NCBI RefSeq assembly: GCF_030064125.1
Contig: NZ_CP125957.1
Coordinates: 5,917,001-5,981,000, forward strand
Reading direction: 5' to 3'
Length of the DNA: 64,000 nt
Source: Pseudomonas sp. G2-4
GTDB lineage: Bacteria; Pseudomonadota; Gammaproteobacteria; Pseudomonadales; Pseudomonadaceae
Of this stretch, positions 26,484-36,131 are shown piece after piece. The first letter of the stretch is position 1, and the number at the start of each line of letters is the position of its first letter. The position numbers were made by a program, and so were the translations under genes. The notes under the pieces are model-generated. The model saw only the letters and a program-made list of their open reading frames with translations. It searched no databases and had not been told where the DNA came from.

Positions 26484-29400
26484 TCAGCTCAGCGCCACCG
26501 TAGGGAACGCGTGGGCTTCGATCTGCGCCGCAGTCGCTGGCCGCCCCTGCGGGGTGAGAACGGCACCACTGGCATTGGCTACCAGCGGTTCGCTGCGCAC
26601 GCGCGCCATGAACCCACGAGCCCGCACCGACACCGGATCAGAACCCTGCTTCGCCCGCGCCAGCACTGGTATGTAGTAGCGTTCGACCTGACTGGCTGAT
26701 GTCTTGAATACCGTCGTGACACCACTGCGCAGATCCAGTGAAACACCATAGGTATTGCCGAAGCAGGACGAGTACGACCAATGATCCCAGGTGGGTCGCA
26801 GCCCCTGGCGCCGCATCGCCGACCTGACCCGCCCGCCAATGTCAGCCCCCGTCAGCCAGTCGCCACCCACCAGGGTCGTACGAATATCCTTTGCGTTTGC
26901 GCCCAGGTGCCGCGTCACGTCCCGCAGGCTGCGCTCGATCAGTGTGCGGATATTGTGATCGAAATGGATAACGGCCCCGGCCTTGGTGGTCGGGTTATAC
27001 AACGACGCGATCACGCAGGTCTGCGCGTTCAGGGAGAACAGATAGTTATCCGCCGCTGCCTCGCTGAACCTCGCCACCACGGCCTCGCCCTGCAACGCGC
27101 CCCTTGATACGTCCGGGAAGACATGACCGGGAAACGCCTGCCGCAGATCATTCACCCGTCCGAGGACAAGCATCTGATCATTGCCCCCTTTCAAGCCGAC
27201 CTCGTTGTGTACCCACTTGCCCGTTCCCGCCCTGCGGATGGGCAGGTTGTACAAGGCACCGGGGCGACTGGCATCCACCAGGCACAAACCGCCGAAGTAA
27301 GGGTCCTCCTTCACTTGGTAGTACTTGCCTTTACTGCGGATGTAATAAGCAGTGTGGGGCTGCGATGCGCTGGACGGGCTGCGATAGGTGCCCCGGAAGA
27401 TGCTCTCCCCGGTGACCTGCTCCAGATTCTCAGGCGCTTTGCCGACCGCCTGTTTCGGCTTGAAACGTATGGGCTGGATCACCGGCCCGGTCTCTTTGGC
27501 AACCAGCGGGGTCACGCTCCTCAAGCGCTGCTCGGACAGTGACATAGGCTTCACGACAAGCTTCAGGCTTCTGGCCGCCCGCCCCAGTAGCGGAGCAAGG
27601 GTCCCGCCCCCCAAGGCAGCGAACAATAGGCCCCAGGAGACCATCAGCCAGTGGCCCAGCGCACGATCCGTGTCGCCCTGCCCATGCGCCTCGGTGGCCT
27701 GTTTGACGCTGACGACAATAAAGGCGACATCCAGCAGCAAGGCAAAGGGCGGATAAACCAGGCACACGGGAGCCGACGCAAACAGCAGCCCCTTGATGAC
27801 CTGGTGCCTGATCACCTCGGCGCGACTTTTGGTGACGTCTTCCACATCGCTGAGCGCGCGCTCGATGTAGGCATCGAACTCCGCCTGGATATCGTTCACT
27901 CGATTGAACTCGCGCAATGTGTCGACGCCAATGCTCGTCGCCGCCAGCGCCGCCAACGAACGCCTGACCGCCGCGCGGGCGCCGAGCGCGACCCGCTGCA
28001 GCACGTAGTCATGCAGGCGCGTGGCGACCGCCCCGGGAAAGTCCTGGTATCGGCGAAACGTGACACCGTCCGGAGCGTCCGGCGTGTACAGCCAATAGGC
28101 GCCCTTCGGATCGAAGTAGGCGAAGACGTAGACGCCCATCACAATATGGCCGCCGACGGAAAACCTGATCACCCCTTCGTGCTGCACGACGGTCCCCGAA
28201 TACACCGGACCGGACACTGGCACCGACTCACCCAGAAGGGTGACTTGGCGGGTAAGCCACCAGAACTCATTCGCGCTCAACTGGGATTTGCCCGTTGCGA
28301 CACGCAGGTCACGGTCCATCCGGGTCAGCAACAGGCTGCGGTAGGCATTGCGCCGTGCGGTGTATTCAGGAGCACTGGCATCGAGGAACCTGGCACGGAC
28401 CTCCCGTACATATTGCTCGCCCACGTACGCCCGCCGTATATAAGACGCAAGCTCCGCACTGCGGACCTGCCCCAGGTCCTGCCCCACCGATGAGCGCACA
28501 CCTTTTCTGGGATTGTCGATACCCGAGTTGTCGTCATACCCATGGATGACGAGCTCCAGCAGGCTGGCGACCTTCGTCTTGCCGTCCGCCAACCCCGGGT
28601 TGTAGTCGATGAGCACCGTTGCAGGATCGACCGGCGCCTGCACACCCTTGCTGCGCATGTAAGGGCCAATCGCTTGCGTGACGATACGCTTGGCGAAATC
28701 CACGAAGACTTCGTAGCCCTCCAGCTGTTTATTGAACACCTGCTGATGGACCAGAAGTTCCTGGCTCAAACTGCTGATGGTTGGCCGCGCCTCTATCGGC
28801 AGGGCGGAGTACCAGCGAGGCGATTCGTCCAGCTCCACCTGTGCCAGGTTGTTGTCCAGGCCCATTGCAACGATGTCTTCAAGGCAAGCCTTGAAACCGC
28901 CCACCGCGCCTCTGGGATCCCGGCTTGTATCCCATGTCATCGGCTTGTCTGCCACGCGGGCAAAGTATTCCCGGGCCACGCCTCGCTGCCCTGGAGAGAT
29001 CCGCTGCAGCAGGTACTCGCGACCGGCTTCGCTGCGGGTCCAGGCGCCTATTTCCACACTCACGGCCCACAGCGAGGGCAATTCGATCCACTCCTGGCCA
29101 TCCGGTTTGTCGGGGGCGTACAGCAACAAGTCGCTCTGCAGGTCCTCGCGATAGAACAAGAGCAAATCGGCACACTTCAACGTGTTTGGCAGCACCAGGC
29201 AGCTGACCCGCAGAACGCTGGCGGACCGTGCCGAAGCTTCGCCCTCCCACAGCGCTTTGACGGCCTCATGGTTGCTCACCTTCAAATGACCCGCACAGCG
29301 GGCAATGAACGCACTTTGCTGCAATCGTGCCGTGAACCAATCGAGCATGGCGTCTTTCAGATCCCCTCGGCCATACAGGCCGACCAGCGCCTGCAAGTAC

Positions 29401-30452
29401 CCGGCCGGGGCATCAACGTCCGCCAGCAATTGACTGATGAACGCTGGCGAAAGGGGCTGGCTCCGCAGCATGGCGCCGTTTTCCACCAGGAACACCGCCA
29501 CGGTGTCCGGCCTTATGGGGCCGGCCGCCAGCAACTCGCTCAGGCTGCGGGTCTGCACCGGCTGCCCCATCACACTTCGCCACTGCAGCTGCACTCGAAT
29601 GCGGTCCGGCTCGACGTCCATGTCCCGCTCACGCCTGACATAATCCTTGACCAGATGCCGGGCAAAGGCCTGCCGCGAACCCAGGCCATCGAGCAGTCCA
29701 TCCAGCAGCGCCTGGGCCTGGGCGGTCTGGTCCTGAAAAACCTTGAGCTTTTTACGATCAACTTCGCTTAGCCCTCGCAACCAATCAGGCAGTTGCCAAC
29801 GCGCGATGGCTTCAAGGCTTTGACGCTCCTGCGTCGTCGCCAATGCGGTCAATTGACTCATCCGACGCCAGGTGTCCTGGAGCGCTTCGACTTTCTCCCT
29901 TAGCTCATCGCCCTCCAGGCTCGCCAACGGGTCAGGCTGGAAGAGCATGTCGACTGCAGCCATGTGCTCATCGAGCTTCTGCTTGAGCAGCGCCTCAAGC
30001 GAAACGTCGCGCCCAGTCATTCGCCAATGACGTCGCAGATAGTCTTTGTAGTGATGGATAAAACCCGTGGCTACGCCCTCTACCGCCTGGGCGATGACCT
30101 GCTGGCGCTCGGCCGGAAACCCAAGGTCTGCCCCGCCCGGCCAGCGATAGGGCGCCTGCTGTTCTTCGTCAGCGACCACCGATTTGTGATCGATCATGCG
30201 TTGCAGCACCGTGTCGAGCAGGGTGTCCATGAAATGCGGGGCGATGTTGCCGTGGTAATAGTGGTTGCGCAGCTCGACCAACACATACTCCTCCAGCACC
30301 TCCAGCAAGGTCATCTGGGTGTGCAGTCGTGCGTCGATAGCCGCCTGCCACCGAGACAATTTCTCCAAGATGGCTTGCGCGGTTGCTACCTGCGGGGAAG
30401 ATACCGGCCCCGTGCCGTTGACGTTTCTTTGCCGCTCGGCAGTGTTGTCCAT
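26484..30452 (-). CDS. Polymorphic toxin: DUF6543-type N-terminus with C-terminal CheD-like deamidase domain
   Basis: A 1322-aa protein starting at ATG 30450-30452 behind GGGAGG. The large N-terminal part (to about 880) resembles the dermonecrotic-toxin-like DUF6543 proteins common in Pseudomonas (family name from memory). Two hydrophobic stretches at about 888-917 and 932-955 may insert in membranes. A linker (RGTYRSP, YYQVKEDPYFGG, about 1017-1090) leads to the C-terminal domain. There Cys1146 in NAQTCVIASLYNPTTKAG and His1163 in AVIHFDHN are 17 residues apart, as in CheD (Cys27/His44 in Thermotoga), and TTLVGGDWLTGADIGGRVRS matches the CheD segment after them. This predicts glutamine deamidation of a host or competitor protein. 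It interrupts the accC-prmA order on the opposite strand. No immunity or secretion gene is adjacent. Confidence 0.75.
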   Translation of the reverse strand: MDNTAERQRNVNGTGPVSSPQVATAQAILEKLSRWQAAIDARLHTQMTLLEVLEEYVLVELRNHYYHGNIAPHFMDTLLDTVLQRMIDHKSVVADEEQQAPYRWPGGADLGFPAERQQVIAQAVEGVATGFIHHYKDYLRRHWRMTGRDVSLEALLKQKLDEHMAAVDMLFQPDPLASLEGDELREKVEALQDTWRRMSQLTALATTQERQSLEAIARWQLPDWLRGLSEVDRKKLKVFQDQTAQAQALLDGLLDGLGSRQAFARHLVKDYVRRERDMDVEPDRIRVQLQWRSVMGQPVQTRSLSELLAAGPIRPDTVAVFLVENGAMLRSQPLSPAFISQLLADVDAPAGYLQALVGLYGRGDLKDAMLDWFTARLQQSAFIARCAGHLKVSNHEAVKALWEGEASARSASVLRVSCLVLPNTLKCADLLLFYREDLQSDLLLYAPDKPDGQEWIELPSLWAVSVEIGAWTRSEAGREYLLQRISPGQRGVAREYFARVADKPMTWDTSRDPRGAVGGFKACLEDIVAMGLDNNLAQVELDESPRWYSALPIEARPTISSLSQELLVHQQVFNKQLEGYEVFVDFAKRIVTQAIGPYMRSKGVQAPVDPATVLIDYNPGLADGKTKVASLLELVIHGYDDNSGIDNPRKGVRSSVGQDLGQVRSAELASYIRRAYVGEQYVREVRARFLDASAPEYTARRNAYRSLLLTRMDRDLRVATGKSQLSANEFWWLTRQVTLLGESVPVSGPVYSGTVVQHEGVIRFSVGGHIVMGVYVFAYFDPKGAYWLYTPDAPDGVTFRRYQDFPGAVATRLHDYVLQRVALGARAAVRRSLAALAATSIGVDTLREFNRVNDIQAEFDAYIERALSDVEDVTKSRAEVIRHQVIKGLLFASAPVCLVYPPFALLLDVAFIVVSVKQATEAHGQGDTDRALGHWLMVSWGLLFAALGGGTLAPLLGRAARSLKLVVKPMSLSEQRLRSVTPLVAKETGPVIQPIRFKPKQAVGKAPENLEQVTGESIFRGTYRSPSSASQPHTAYYIRSKGKYYQVKEDPYFGGLCLVDASRPGALYNLPIRRAGTGKWVHNEVGLKGGNDQMLVLGRVNDLRQAFPGHVFPDVSRGALQGEAVVARFSEAAADNYLFSLNAQTCVIASLYNPTTKAGAVIHFDHNIRTLIERSLRDVTRHLGANAKDIRTTLVGGDWLTGADIGGRVRSAMRRQGLRPTWDHWSYSSCFGNTYGVSLDLRSGVTTVFKTSASQVERYYIPVLARAKQGSDPVSVRARGFMARVRSEPLVANASGAVLTPQGRPATAAQIEAHAFPTVALS

Positions 30453-30643
30453 CACATTCCTCCCTGTTGTGTGGACCCGCACCTTATCCGCCCGCCAGCA
30501 CCGGCATGTCATACATATATATATCGAAACACCCGCCTGGACGGCGCAAGACTCGCTTATCCACTTTGACGGCGACCTGGCGTACACTGCGCGCCTTTGC
30601 AGCCCTGCGCTGCCCCCTGTAGATTTTTCCAAAGGTGCCCGCC

Positions 30644-31522
30644 ATGCCTTGGCTGCAAGTACATCTGGCCATCAGCCCGGAACAAGCCGAAACCTACGAA
30701 GATGCGTTTCTTGAAGTCGGCGCTGTATCGGTCACCTTCATGGACGCCGAAGACCAGCCGATCTTCGAGCCGGAACTCAATACCACGCCGCTGTGGTCCC
30801 ACACCCACCTGCTGGCCCTGTTCGAAGGCGGCACCGAGGCGGCCAGTGTGCTGGCCCATCTCGAGCTGCTGACCGGCGGTCCGCTGCCTGAGCATCACAG
30901 CGAAGTGATCGAAGACCAGGACTGGGAACGCAGCTGGATGGACAACTTCCAGCCGATGCGCTTCGGCCAGCGCCTATGGATCGTACCGAGCTGGCACGCC
31001 GCACCCGAACCTGAGGCTGTGAACCTGCTGCTGGACCCAGGCCTGGCGTTCGGCACCGGCACCCACCCGACCACCGCGTTGTGCCTGGAATGGCTCGACG
31101 GCCAGGACCTCAAGGGCTGCGATGTACTCGATTTCGGCTGCGGCTCGGGGATCCTGGCCATCGCCGCGCTCCTGCTGGGCGCCAGGGAAGCAGTCGGCAC
31201 CGACATTGACGTCCAGGCCCTGGAGGCCTCTCGCGATAACGCCGGGCGCAACAACATTGCCGAAGCCCTGTTCCCGCTGTACCTGCCGCAGGACTTGCCA
31301 CAGGTCCAGGCCGACGTGCTGGTGGCCAATATCCTCGCCGGCCCGCTGGTGTCACTGGCACCGCAACTGTCGAGCCTGGTCAAGCCGGGCGGGCGCCTGG
31401 CGCTGTCGGGCATCCTCGCCGAGCAAGGCGAAGAAGTCGCCGCCGCCTATGCCGCGGACTTTGACCTCGATCCGATCGCCAATCGCGATGGCTGGGTGCG
31501 CATCACCGGACGTCGGCGCTAG
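30644..31522 (+). CDS. prmA: Ribosomal protein L11 methyltransferase
   Basis: A 292-aa SAM-dependent enzyme that trimethylates several amino groups of ribosomal protein L11. The N-terminal about 60 residues ([20 protein letters not shown]) are the L11-binding domain; motif I is [20 protein letters not shown] in the C-terminal domain, preceded by [16 protein letters not shown], which is diagnostic for PrmA. ATG 30644 gives the family N-terminus. It resumes the conserved order after the toxin insertion and is followed at 30 bp by the DUF3426 gene. Confidence 0.95.
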   Translation: MPWLQVHLAISPEQAETYEDAFLEVGAVSVTFMDAEDQPIFEPELNTTPLWSHTHLLALFEGGTEAASVLAHLELLTGGPLPEHHSEVIEDQDWERSWMDNFQPMRFGQRLWIVPSWHAAPEPEAVNLLLDPGLAFGTGTHPTTALCLEWLDGQDLKGCDVLDFGCGSGILAIAALLLGAREAVGTDIDVQALEASRDNAGRNNIAEALFPLYLPQDLPQVQADVLVANILAGPLVSLAPQLSSLVKPGGRLALSGILAEQGEEVAAAYAADFDLDPIANRDGWVRITGRRR

Positions 31523-31552
31523 AATGGCCGCCTGTATCAACCGGATTGCCGC

Positions 31553-32782
31553 ATGACTGACAGCTTCGTCACCCAGTGCCCGCATTGCCACACCAGCTTT
31601 CGCGTCAGCCATACTCAATTGAGCGTGGCCCGCGGGGTGGTTCGTTGCGGCTCGTGCCTGCAAGTGTTCAATGCCGCGCGGCAATTGCTGGAGCAACGTG
31701 CCGGCAAGGAAACCGTCACGCCCCTGGCGCCGCCGATCAAGAGCCCTGCCGCAGAAGCGCCGCCACGGGCAATCAGCCAGAAACAATGGACCGCCGCCGA
31801 GCTGGACCTCGATGATCTGGACAAGGAACTGGCGCGCCTGGAACGGCGCGACAAGCGGGCACCGGATACCTTCGGCCGACGCCATGAAGACAATCTGAGT
31901 GCGCAACGAGATCACCTCTCGAACGAGCAGGAGCCCTGGTCCGATAGCCTGTACAGCCAATCCCCGGCGGAGCGTGCCGAAGCGGTCATCCAGGCGCCAG
32001 TGGAGCCATTCGAGCCCCATGAGCCCGCCCGGCCACCGCGCACCGAGCCATCCTTGTCCCTGGCCCTAGAGCCGCTGGAGCCGGAGGACGAGCCTGTCAC
32101 CCTGCTACGCCTGGAACCGGACGACGAGCCCCACGAACACCTTGAGCGCCTGTCGGCCACCGACGACCACGACGACGAACCCGTGCAGCCGGCACCGCTG
32201 CGCCAGTCGCGCGAACGCCATGAGCCCGGCCTGCGCGCCGAGGCCCTCCATGACCTGGATGACGATCCTCTGCAGCTGGACTGGCGCAAACGCCGTTCGC
32301 CGTGGGGCCGCCGCTTGCTGTGGGGCCTGTTGATCCTGCTCGCCGCCGCAGCCCTGGGCGGCCAGTACATTGCGTACCATTTCGAGGAATTGGCCCGCCA
32401 GGACCAGTACCGTCCCTGGTTCCTGCAAATCTGCCCGACCATCGGTTGCGACGTACCCTCCAAGGTCGACATCGCCAAGATCAAAAGCAGCAACCTGGTG
32501 GTGCGCAGCCATCCGGAGTTCAGCGGCGCCCTGGTGGTGGACGCGATCATCTACAACCGAGCACCCTTCTCCCAGCCTTTTCCGCTGCTGGAGCTGCGTT
32601 TCGCCGACCTCAACGGGCACTTGCTCGCCAGTCGCCGCTTCAAGCCCGGGGAGTACCTGGGGGGCGATCTCGAAGGCCGCGGCGAAATGCCGCCGCAGAC
32701 CCCGATCCACATCGCGCTGGACATCCTGGACCCAGGACCTAAAGCGGTGAACTACAGCCTGAGCTTCCATTCGCCCGAGTGA
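31553..32782 (+). CDS. Zinc-ribbon/DUF3426 membrane protein
   Basis: A 409-aa protein: an N-terminal MJ0042-type zinc ribbon with Cys9, Cys12, Cys32 and Cys35, a long acidic Pro/Glu-rich disordered segment (about 60-240), one membrane helix (LLWGLLILLAAAALGGQYIA, about 255-275) and a C-terminal periplasmic DUF3426 domain. This matches PA4851. The role is unknown; the topology suggests a link between a cytoplasmic partner and the envelope. It lies between prmA and dusB on one strand. Confidence 0.88.
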   Translation: MTDSFVTQCPHCHTSFRVSHTQLSVARGVVRCGSCLQVFNAARQLLEQRAGKETVTPLAPPIKSPAAEAPPRAISQKQWTAAELDLDDLDKELARLERRDKRAPDTFGRRHEDNLSAQRDHLSNEQEPWSDSLYSQSPAERAEAVIQAPVEPFEPHEPARPPRTEPSLSLALEPLEPEDEPVTLLRLEPDDEPHEHLERLSATDDHDDEPVQPAPLRQSRERHEPGLRAEALHDLDDDPLQLDWRKRRSPWGRRLLWGLLILLAAAALGGQYIAYHFEELARQDQYRPWFLQICPTIGCDVPSKVDIAKIKSSNLVVRSHPEFSGALVVDAIIYNRAPFSQPFPLLELRFADLNGHLLASRRFKPGEYLGGDLEGRGEMPPQTPIHIALDILDPGPKAVNYSLSFHSPE

Positions 32783-32967
32783 AGCCGCCAGGGGTCGGTC
32801 GATTGACGACAGCTTTCTGACTCAGCCCACCCAGACCAAACCGCTGGCGATAACAAAATAGCTGTTCAGATTTTATCCAATTCGACCTTTATCCAGTCAT
32901 CGAGAGCGGGTATCATGCCAACCCTTTTTCGAAGTCTCATGATCCGGCCCCACTTCAGGGAAGTCCT

Positions 32968-33975
32968 ATGTCGGCGGTACGCATCGGCCCATATACATTG
33001 CAGAACGGCCTGGTTCTCGCCCCTATGGCGGGCGTCACCGATCAGCCCTTTCGTCAGCTGTGCAAGCGACTGGGCGCAGGTCTGGTGGTTTCGGAAATGG
33101 TCACCAGCGACATGAGTTTGTGGAACACCCGCAAATCGCGTCTGCGCATGATCCACGAAGGTGATCCCGAGCCCCGCTCGGTACAGATTGCCGGTGGCGA
33201 CGCACAGATGCTGGCGGAGGCGGCCCGGGCCAATGTGGCGATGGGCGCGCAGATCATCGACATCAACATGGGTTGCCCGGCAAAGAAGGTCTGCAACAAG
33301 GCCGCAGGCTCGGCACTGTTGAAAGATGAAGCCCTGGTCACCGAGATCCTGCAGGCGGTCGTCGCCGCAGTGGATGTGCCGGTGACCCTGAAGATCCGCA
33401 CCGGGTGGGACCGGGAGAACAAGAACGGCCTGACAGTGGCGAAGATCGCCGAACAGGCAGGTATCACGGCGCTGGCGGTCCACGGCCGCACCCGTGCCGA
33501 CCTGTATACCGGTGAAGCGGAGTACGACACCATTGCCGCGATCAAGCAGGCAGTGTCGATTCCGGTCTTTGCCAACGGCGACGTCGATTCGCCCGAGAAG
33601 GCCCGGTACGTGCTGGACGCGACTGGTGCCGACGGACTGTTGATCGGCCGGGCCGCCCAGGGGCGGCCATGGATTTTTCGTGAGATCGAACACTTCCTGC
33701 GCACGGGCGAAAAACTCGCTGCGCCGCAGTTGTCCGAGGTGGAACGTATTCTGCTAGAGCATCTGGCCGCGCTGCATGCCTTCTACGGAGAAGTCATGGG
33801 TGTACGCATCGCTCGCAAGCATGTGGGCTGGTATCTCGCAACCCTGCCGGGCGCCAGGGAGTTTCGCGCCCGTTTCAATCGTTTGGATGGTACGCAAGCA
33901 CAATGCGCCGACGTTCAGGCGTTCTTCGCTGAGCGTTACAAGAGCCTGACAGGGGACGAAGGGGTGGCCGCATGA
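32968..33975 (+). CDS. dusB: tRNA-dihydrouridine synthase B
   Basis: A 335-aa FMN enzyme reducing uridines in tRNA (U17 in E. coli). [20 protein letters not shown] is the Dus signature; the catalytic Cys is in [20 protein letters not shown], and [13 protein letters not shown] binds tRNA and FMN. It precedes fis with an ATGA overlap, the classic dusB-fis operon of gammaproteobacteria. A TATCAT element at 32911-32916, 50 bp before the start, may be the -10 of the operon promoter. Confidence 0.95.
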   Translation: MSAVRIGPYTLQNGLVLAPMAGVTDQPFRQLCKRLGAGLVVSEMVTSDMSLWNTRKSRLRMIHEGDPEPRSVQIAGGDAQMLAEAARANVAMGAQIIDINMGCPAKKVCNKAAGSALLKDEALVTEILQAVVAAVDVPVTLKIRTGWDRENKNGLTVAKIAEQAGITALAVHGRTRADLYTGEAEYDTIAAIKQAVSIPVFANGDVDSPEKARYVLDATGADGLLIGRAAQGRPWIFREIEHFLRTGEKLAAPQLSEVERILLEHLAALHAFYGEVMGVRIARKHVGWYLATLPGAREFRARFNRLDGTQAQCADVQAFFAERYKSLTGDEGVAA

Positions 33976-34292
33976 CGATGATGACCGAGACTTTAGTGAG
34001 TGGAATAACACCCGTGAGCGACAATGTGAATTTGAAACAGCACCTCAACACGCCCAGCGAAGAAGGTCAGACCCTTCGCGGGAGTGTCGAGAAGGCGCTG
34101 CACAATTATTTCGCCCACCTTGAGGGCGCTGCCGTCACGGATGTGTACAACCTGGTGCTTTCCGAAGTCGAGGCACCGCTGCTCGAAAGCGTGATGAACT
34201 ACGTCAAGGGCAACCAGACCAAGGCCAGTGAGCTGTTGGGCCTGAACCGCGGCACCCTGCGCAAGAAACTCAAGCAGTACGATCTGCTGTAA
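33972..34292 (+). CDS. fis: Nucleoid protein Fis
   Basis: A 106-aa Fis. The C-terminal helix-turn-helix is [20 protein letters not shown] then [15 protein letters not shown], the highly conserved DNA-binding part; the N-terminal beta-hairpin region is longer than in E. coli (98 aa), as usual in Pseudomonas. It bends DNA and tunes rRNA, growth-phase and recombination processes. Its start overlaps the dusB stop. A shorter protein from a Met three residues in is possible. Confidence 0.95.
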   Translation: MTMMTETLVSGITPVSDNVNLKQHLNTPSEEGQTLRGSVEKALHNYFAHLEGAAVTDVYNLVLSEVEAPLLESVMNYVKGNQTKASELLGLNRGTLRKKLKQYDLL

Positions 34293-34309
34293 GCATTCAA
34301 TCAAACCAG

Positions 34310-34343
34310 AAAGGCGCCCGCATAAAAAACGGTCGCCTTTTTT
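34310..34343 (+). terminator. Terminator-like stem-loop between fis and purH
   Basis: AAAGGCG at 34310-34316 pairs with CGCCTTT at 34334-34340, and the T-run continues to 34343. The stem is short (7 bp) and the 17-base loop is large and contains an A-run, so termination could be partial. It separates the dusB-fis operon from purH-purD. Confidence 0.65.
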
Positions 34344-34375
34344 GCTGACTTCCCTTGCTTTTGATGGAAATTGAA

Positions 34376-35983
34376 ATGACCGACCAGACCACCCGCCTGC
34401 CGATCCGCCGCGCCTTGATCAGCGTCTCCGACAAGACCGGGATCCTCGAATTCGCCCGCGAGCTGCAACAGCTGGGCGTCGAGATTCTCTCCACCGGCGG
34501 GACCTTCAAGTTGCTGCAGGACAACGGCGTCGCCGCAGTGGAAGTCGCGGACTACACCGGTTTTGCGGAAATGATGGACGGTCGGGTCAAGACCCTGCAC
34601 CCGAAGATCCACGGCGGGATCCTGGGCCGTCGCGGCATCGACGACGCCATCATGAACGAACACGGCATCAAGCCGATTGACCTGGTCGCGGTCAACCTCT
34701 ACCCGTTCGAAGCCACCATCAACAAGCCAGGCTGCGACCTGCCGACCGCCATCGAGAACATCGACATCGGTGGCCCAACCATGGTCCGCTCGGCAGCCAA
34801 GAACCACAAAGACGTGGCCATCGTGGTCAACGCCAGCGACTACGCCAGCGTGCTGGACAACCTCAAGGCCGGCGGCCTGACCTACGCCCAGCGTTTCGAC
34901 CTGATGCTCAAGGCCTTCGAACACACCGCCGCCTACGACGGCATGATCGCCAACTACATGGGCACCGTGAACCAGGCTGCTGAAACCCTCTCGACCTCCG
35001 GCCGCAGCGAATTCCCGCGCACCTTCAACAGCCAGTTCGTCAAGGCCCAGGAAATGCGCTACGGCGAGAACCCGCACCAGAGCGCGGCGTTCTACGTGGA
35101 AGCCAAGCCTGCCGAAGTCGGCATTGCCACCGCTACCCAGCTGCAAGGCAAGGAATTGTCGTTCAACAACGTGGCCGACACCGACGCCGCGCTGGAATGC
35201 GTGAAGAGCTTCGTCAAGCCAGCCTGCGTGATCGTCAAGCACGCCAACCCGTGCGGCGTGGCCGTGAGCCCCGACGCCGAAGGCGGCATTCGCCAGGCCT
35301 ACGAACTGGCCTACGCCACCGACACCGAGTCGGCCTTCGGCGGCATCATCGCCTTCAACCGTGAACTGGACGCCGAGACCGCCAAGGCCATCGTCGAGCG
35401 TCAGTTCGTCGAAGTGATCATCGCCCCTTCGGTCAGTGAGGAAGCCCGCGCCATCGTTGCCGCCAAGGCCAACGTGCGCTTGCTGGCCTGCGGCCAATGG
35501 TCGGCCGACCGTGCACCGGCCTGGGACTACAAGCGTGTCAATGGCGGCCTGCTGGTCCAGAGCCGTGACATCGGCATGATTGGCAGCGAAGACCTCAAGG
35601 TGGTGACTAAGCGCGCTCCGAGCGAGCAGGAAATCCACGACCTGATCTTCGCCTGGAAAGTCGCCAAGTACGTCAAGTCCAACGCCATCGTGTACGCCAA
35701 GAACCGTCAGACCATCGGCGTCGGCGCCGGCCAGATGAGCCGCGTGAACTCGGCCCGTATCGCCGCGATCAAGGCTGAACACGCCGGCTTGCAGGTACAA
35801 GGCGCGGTCATGGCCTCCGATGCGTTCTTCCCGTTCCGCGACGGCATCGACAATGCGGCCAAGGTCGGTATCACCGCGGTGATCCAGCCGGGGGGCTCGA
35901 TGCGTGACAACGAAGTAATCGCCGCCGCCGACGAAGCCGGCATCGCCATGGTATTCACCGGCATGCGCCACTTCCGTCACTGA
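34376..35983 (+). CDS. purH: Bifunctional AICAR formyltransferase/IMP cyclohydrolase
   Basis: A 535-aa enzyme for the last two steps of IMP synthesis. The N-terminal IMP cyclohydrolase is an MGS-like domain ([20 protein letters not shown] and [14 protein letters not shown]); the C-terminal AICAR transformylase carries [15 protein letters not shown] with the catalytic Lys-His pair and [20 protein letters not shown]. The start at 34376 follows GGAAATTGAA. It precedes purD with a REPIN in the gap. Confidence 0.96.
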   Translation: MTDQTTRLPIRRALISVSDKTGILEFARELQQLGVEILSTGGTFKLLQDNGVAAVEVADYTGFAEMMDGRVKTLHPKIHGGILGRRGIDDAIMNEHGIKPIDLVAVNLYPFEATINKPGCDLPTAIENIDIGGPTMVRSAAKNHKDVAIVVNASDYASVLDNLKAGGLTYAQRFDLMLKAFEHTAAYDGMIANYMGTVNQAAETLSTSGRSEFPRTFNSQFVKAQEMRYGENPHQSAAFYVEAKPAEVGIATATQLQGKELSFNNVADTDAALECVKSFVKPACVIVKHANPCGVAVSPDAEGGIRQAYELAYATDTESAFGGIIAFNRELDAETAKAIVERQFVEVIIAPSVSEEARAIVAAKANVRLLACGQWSADRAPAWDYKRVNGGLLVQSRDIGMIGSEDLKVVTKRAPSEQEIHDLIFAWKVAKYVKSNAIVYAKNRQTIGVGAGQMSRVNSARIAAIKAEHAGLQVQGAVMASDAFFPFRDGIDNAAKVGITAVIQPGGSMRDNEVIAAADEAGIAMVFTGMRHFRH

Positions 35984-36000
35984 TACACCCTGATCGAAAT

Positions 36001-36087
36001 GTGGGAGCGAGCCTGCTCGCGAATGCAATCTGCCAGCGACGTTGATGGTGGCTGATACACCGCTTTCGCGAGCAGGCTCGCTCCCAC
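36001..36087. repeat. REPIN between purH and purD
   Basis: An 87-bp element of the GTGGGAGCGAGC family: GTGGGAGCGAGCCTGCTCGC at the left, GCGAGCAGGCTCGCTCCCAC at the right. It lies within a presumed purH-purD transcript, where its hairpin could affect relative mRNA stability of the two genes. It ends 44 bp before the purD start. Confidence 0.93.
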
Positions 36088-36131
36088 ATAAAGCGCCCCA
36101 GCAGCGCCTTACAGAATTTGAGGTTTTTGAA

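Noticed and set aside
26484..27120. Reading the toxin C-terminus as a CNF1-type domain proper
   Set aside because: CNF1 has Cys866 and His881, a spacing of 15; here it is 17 and the surrounding motif follows CheD, so CheD-like is the better name.
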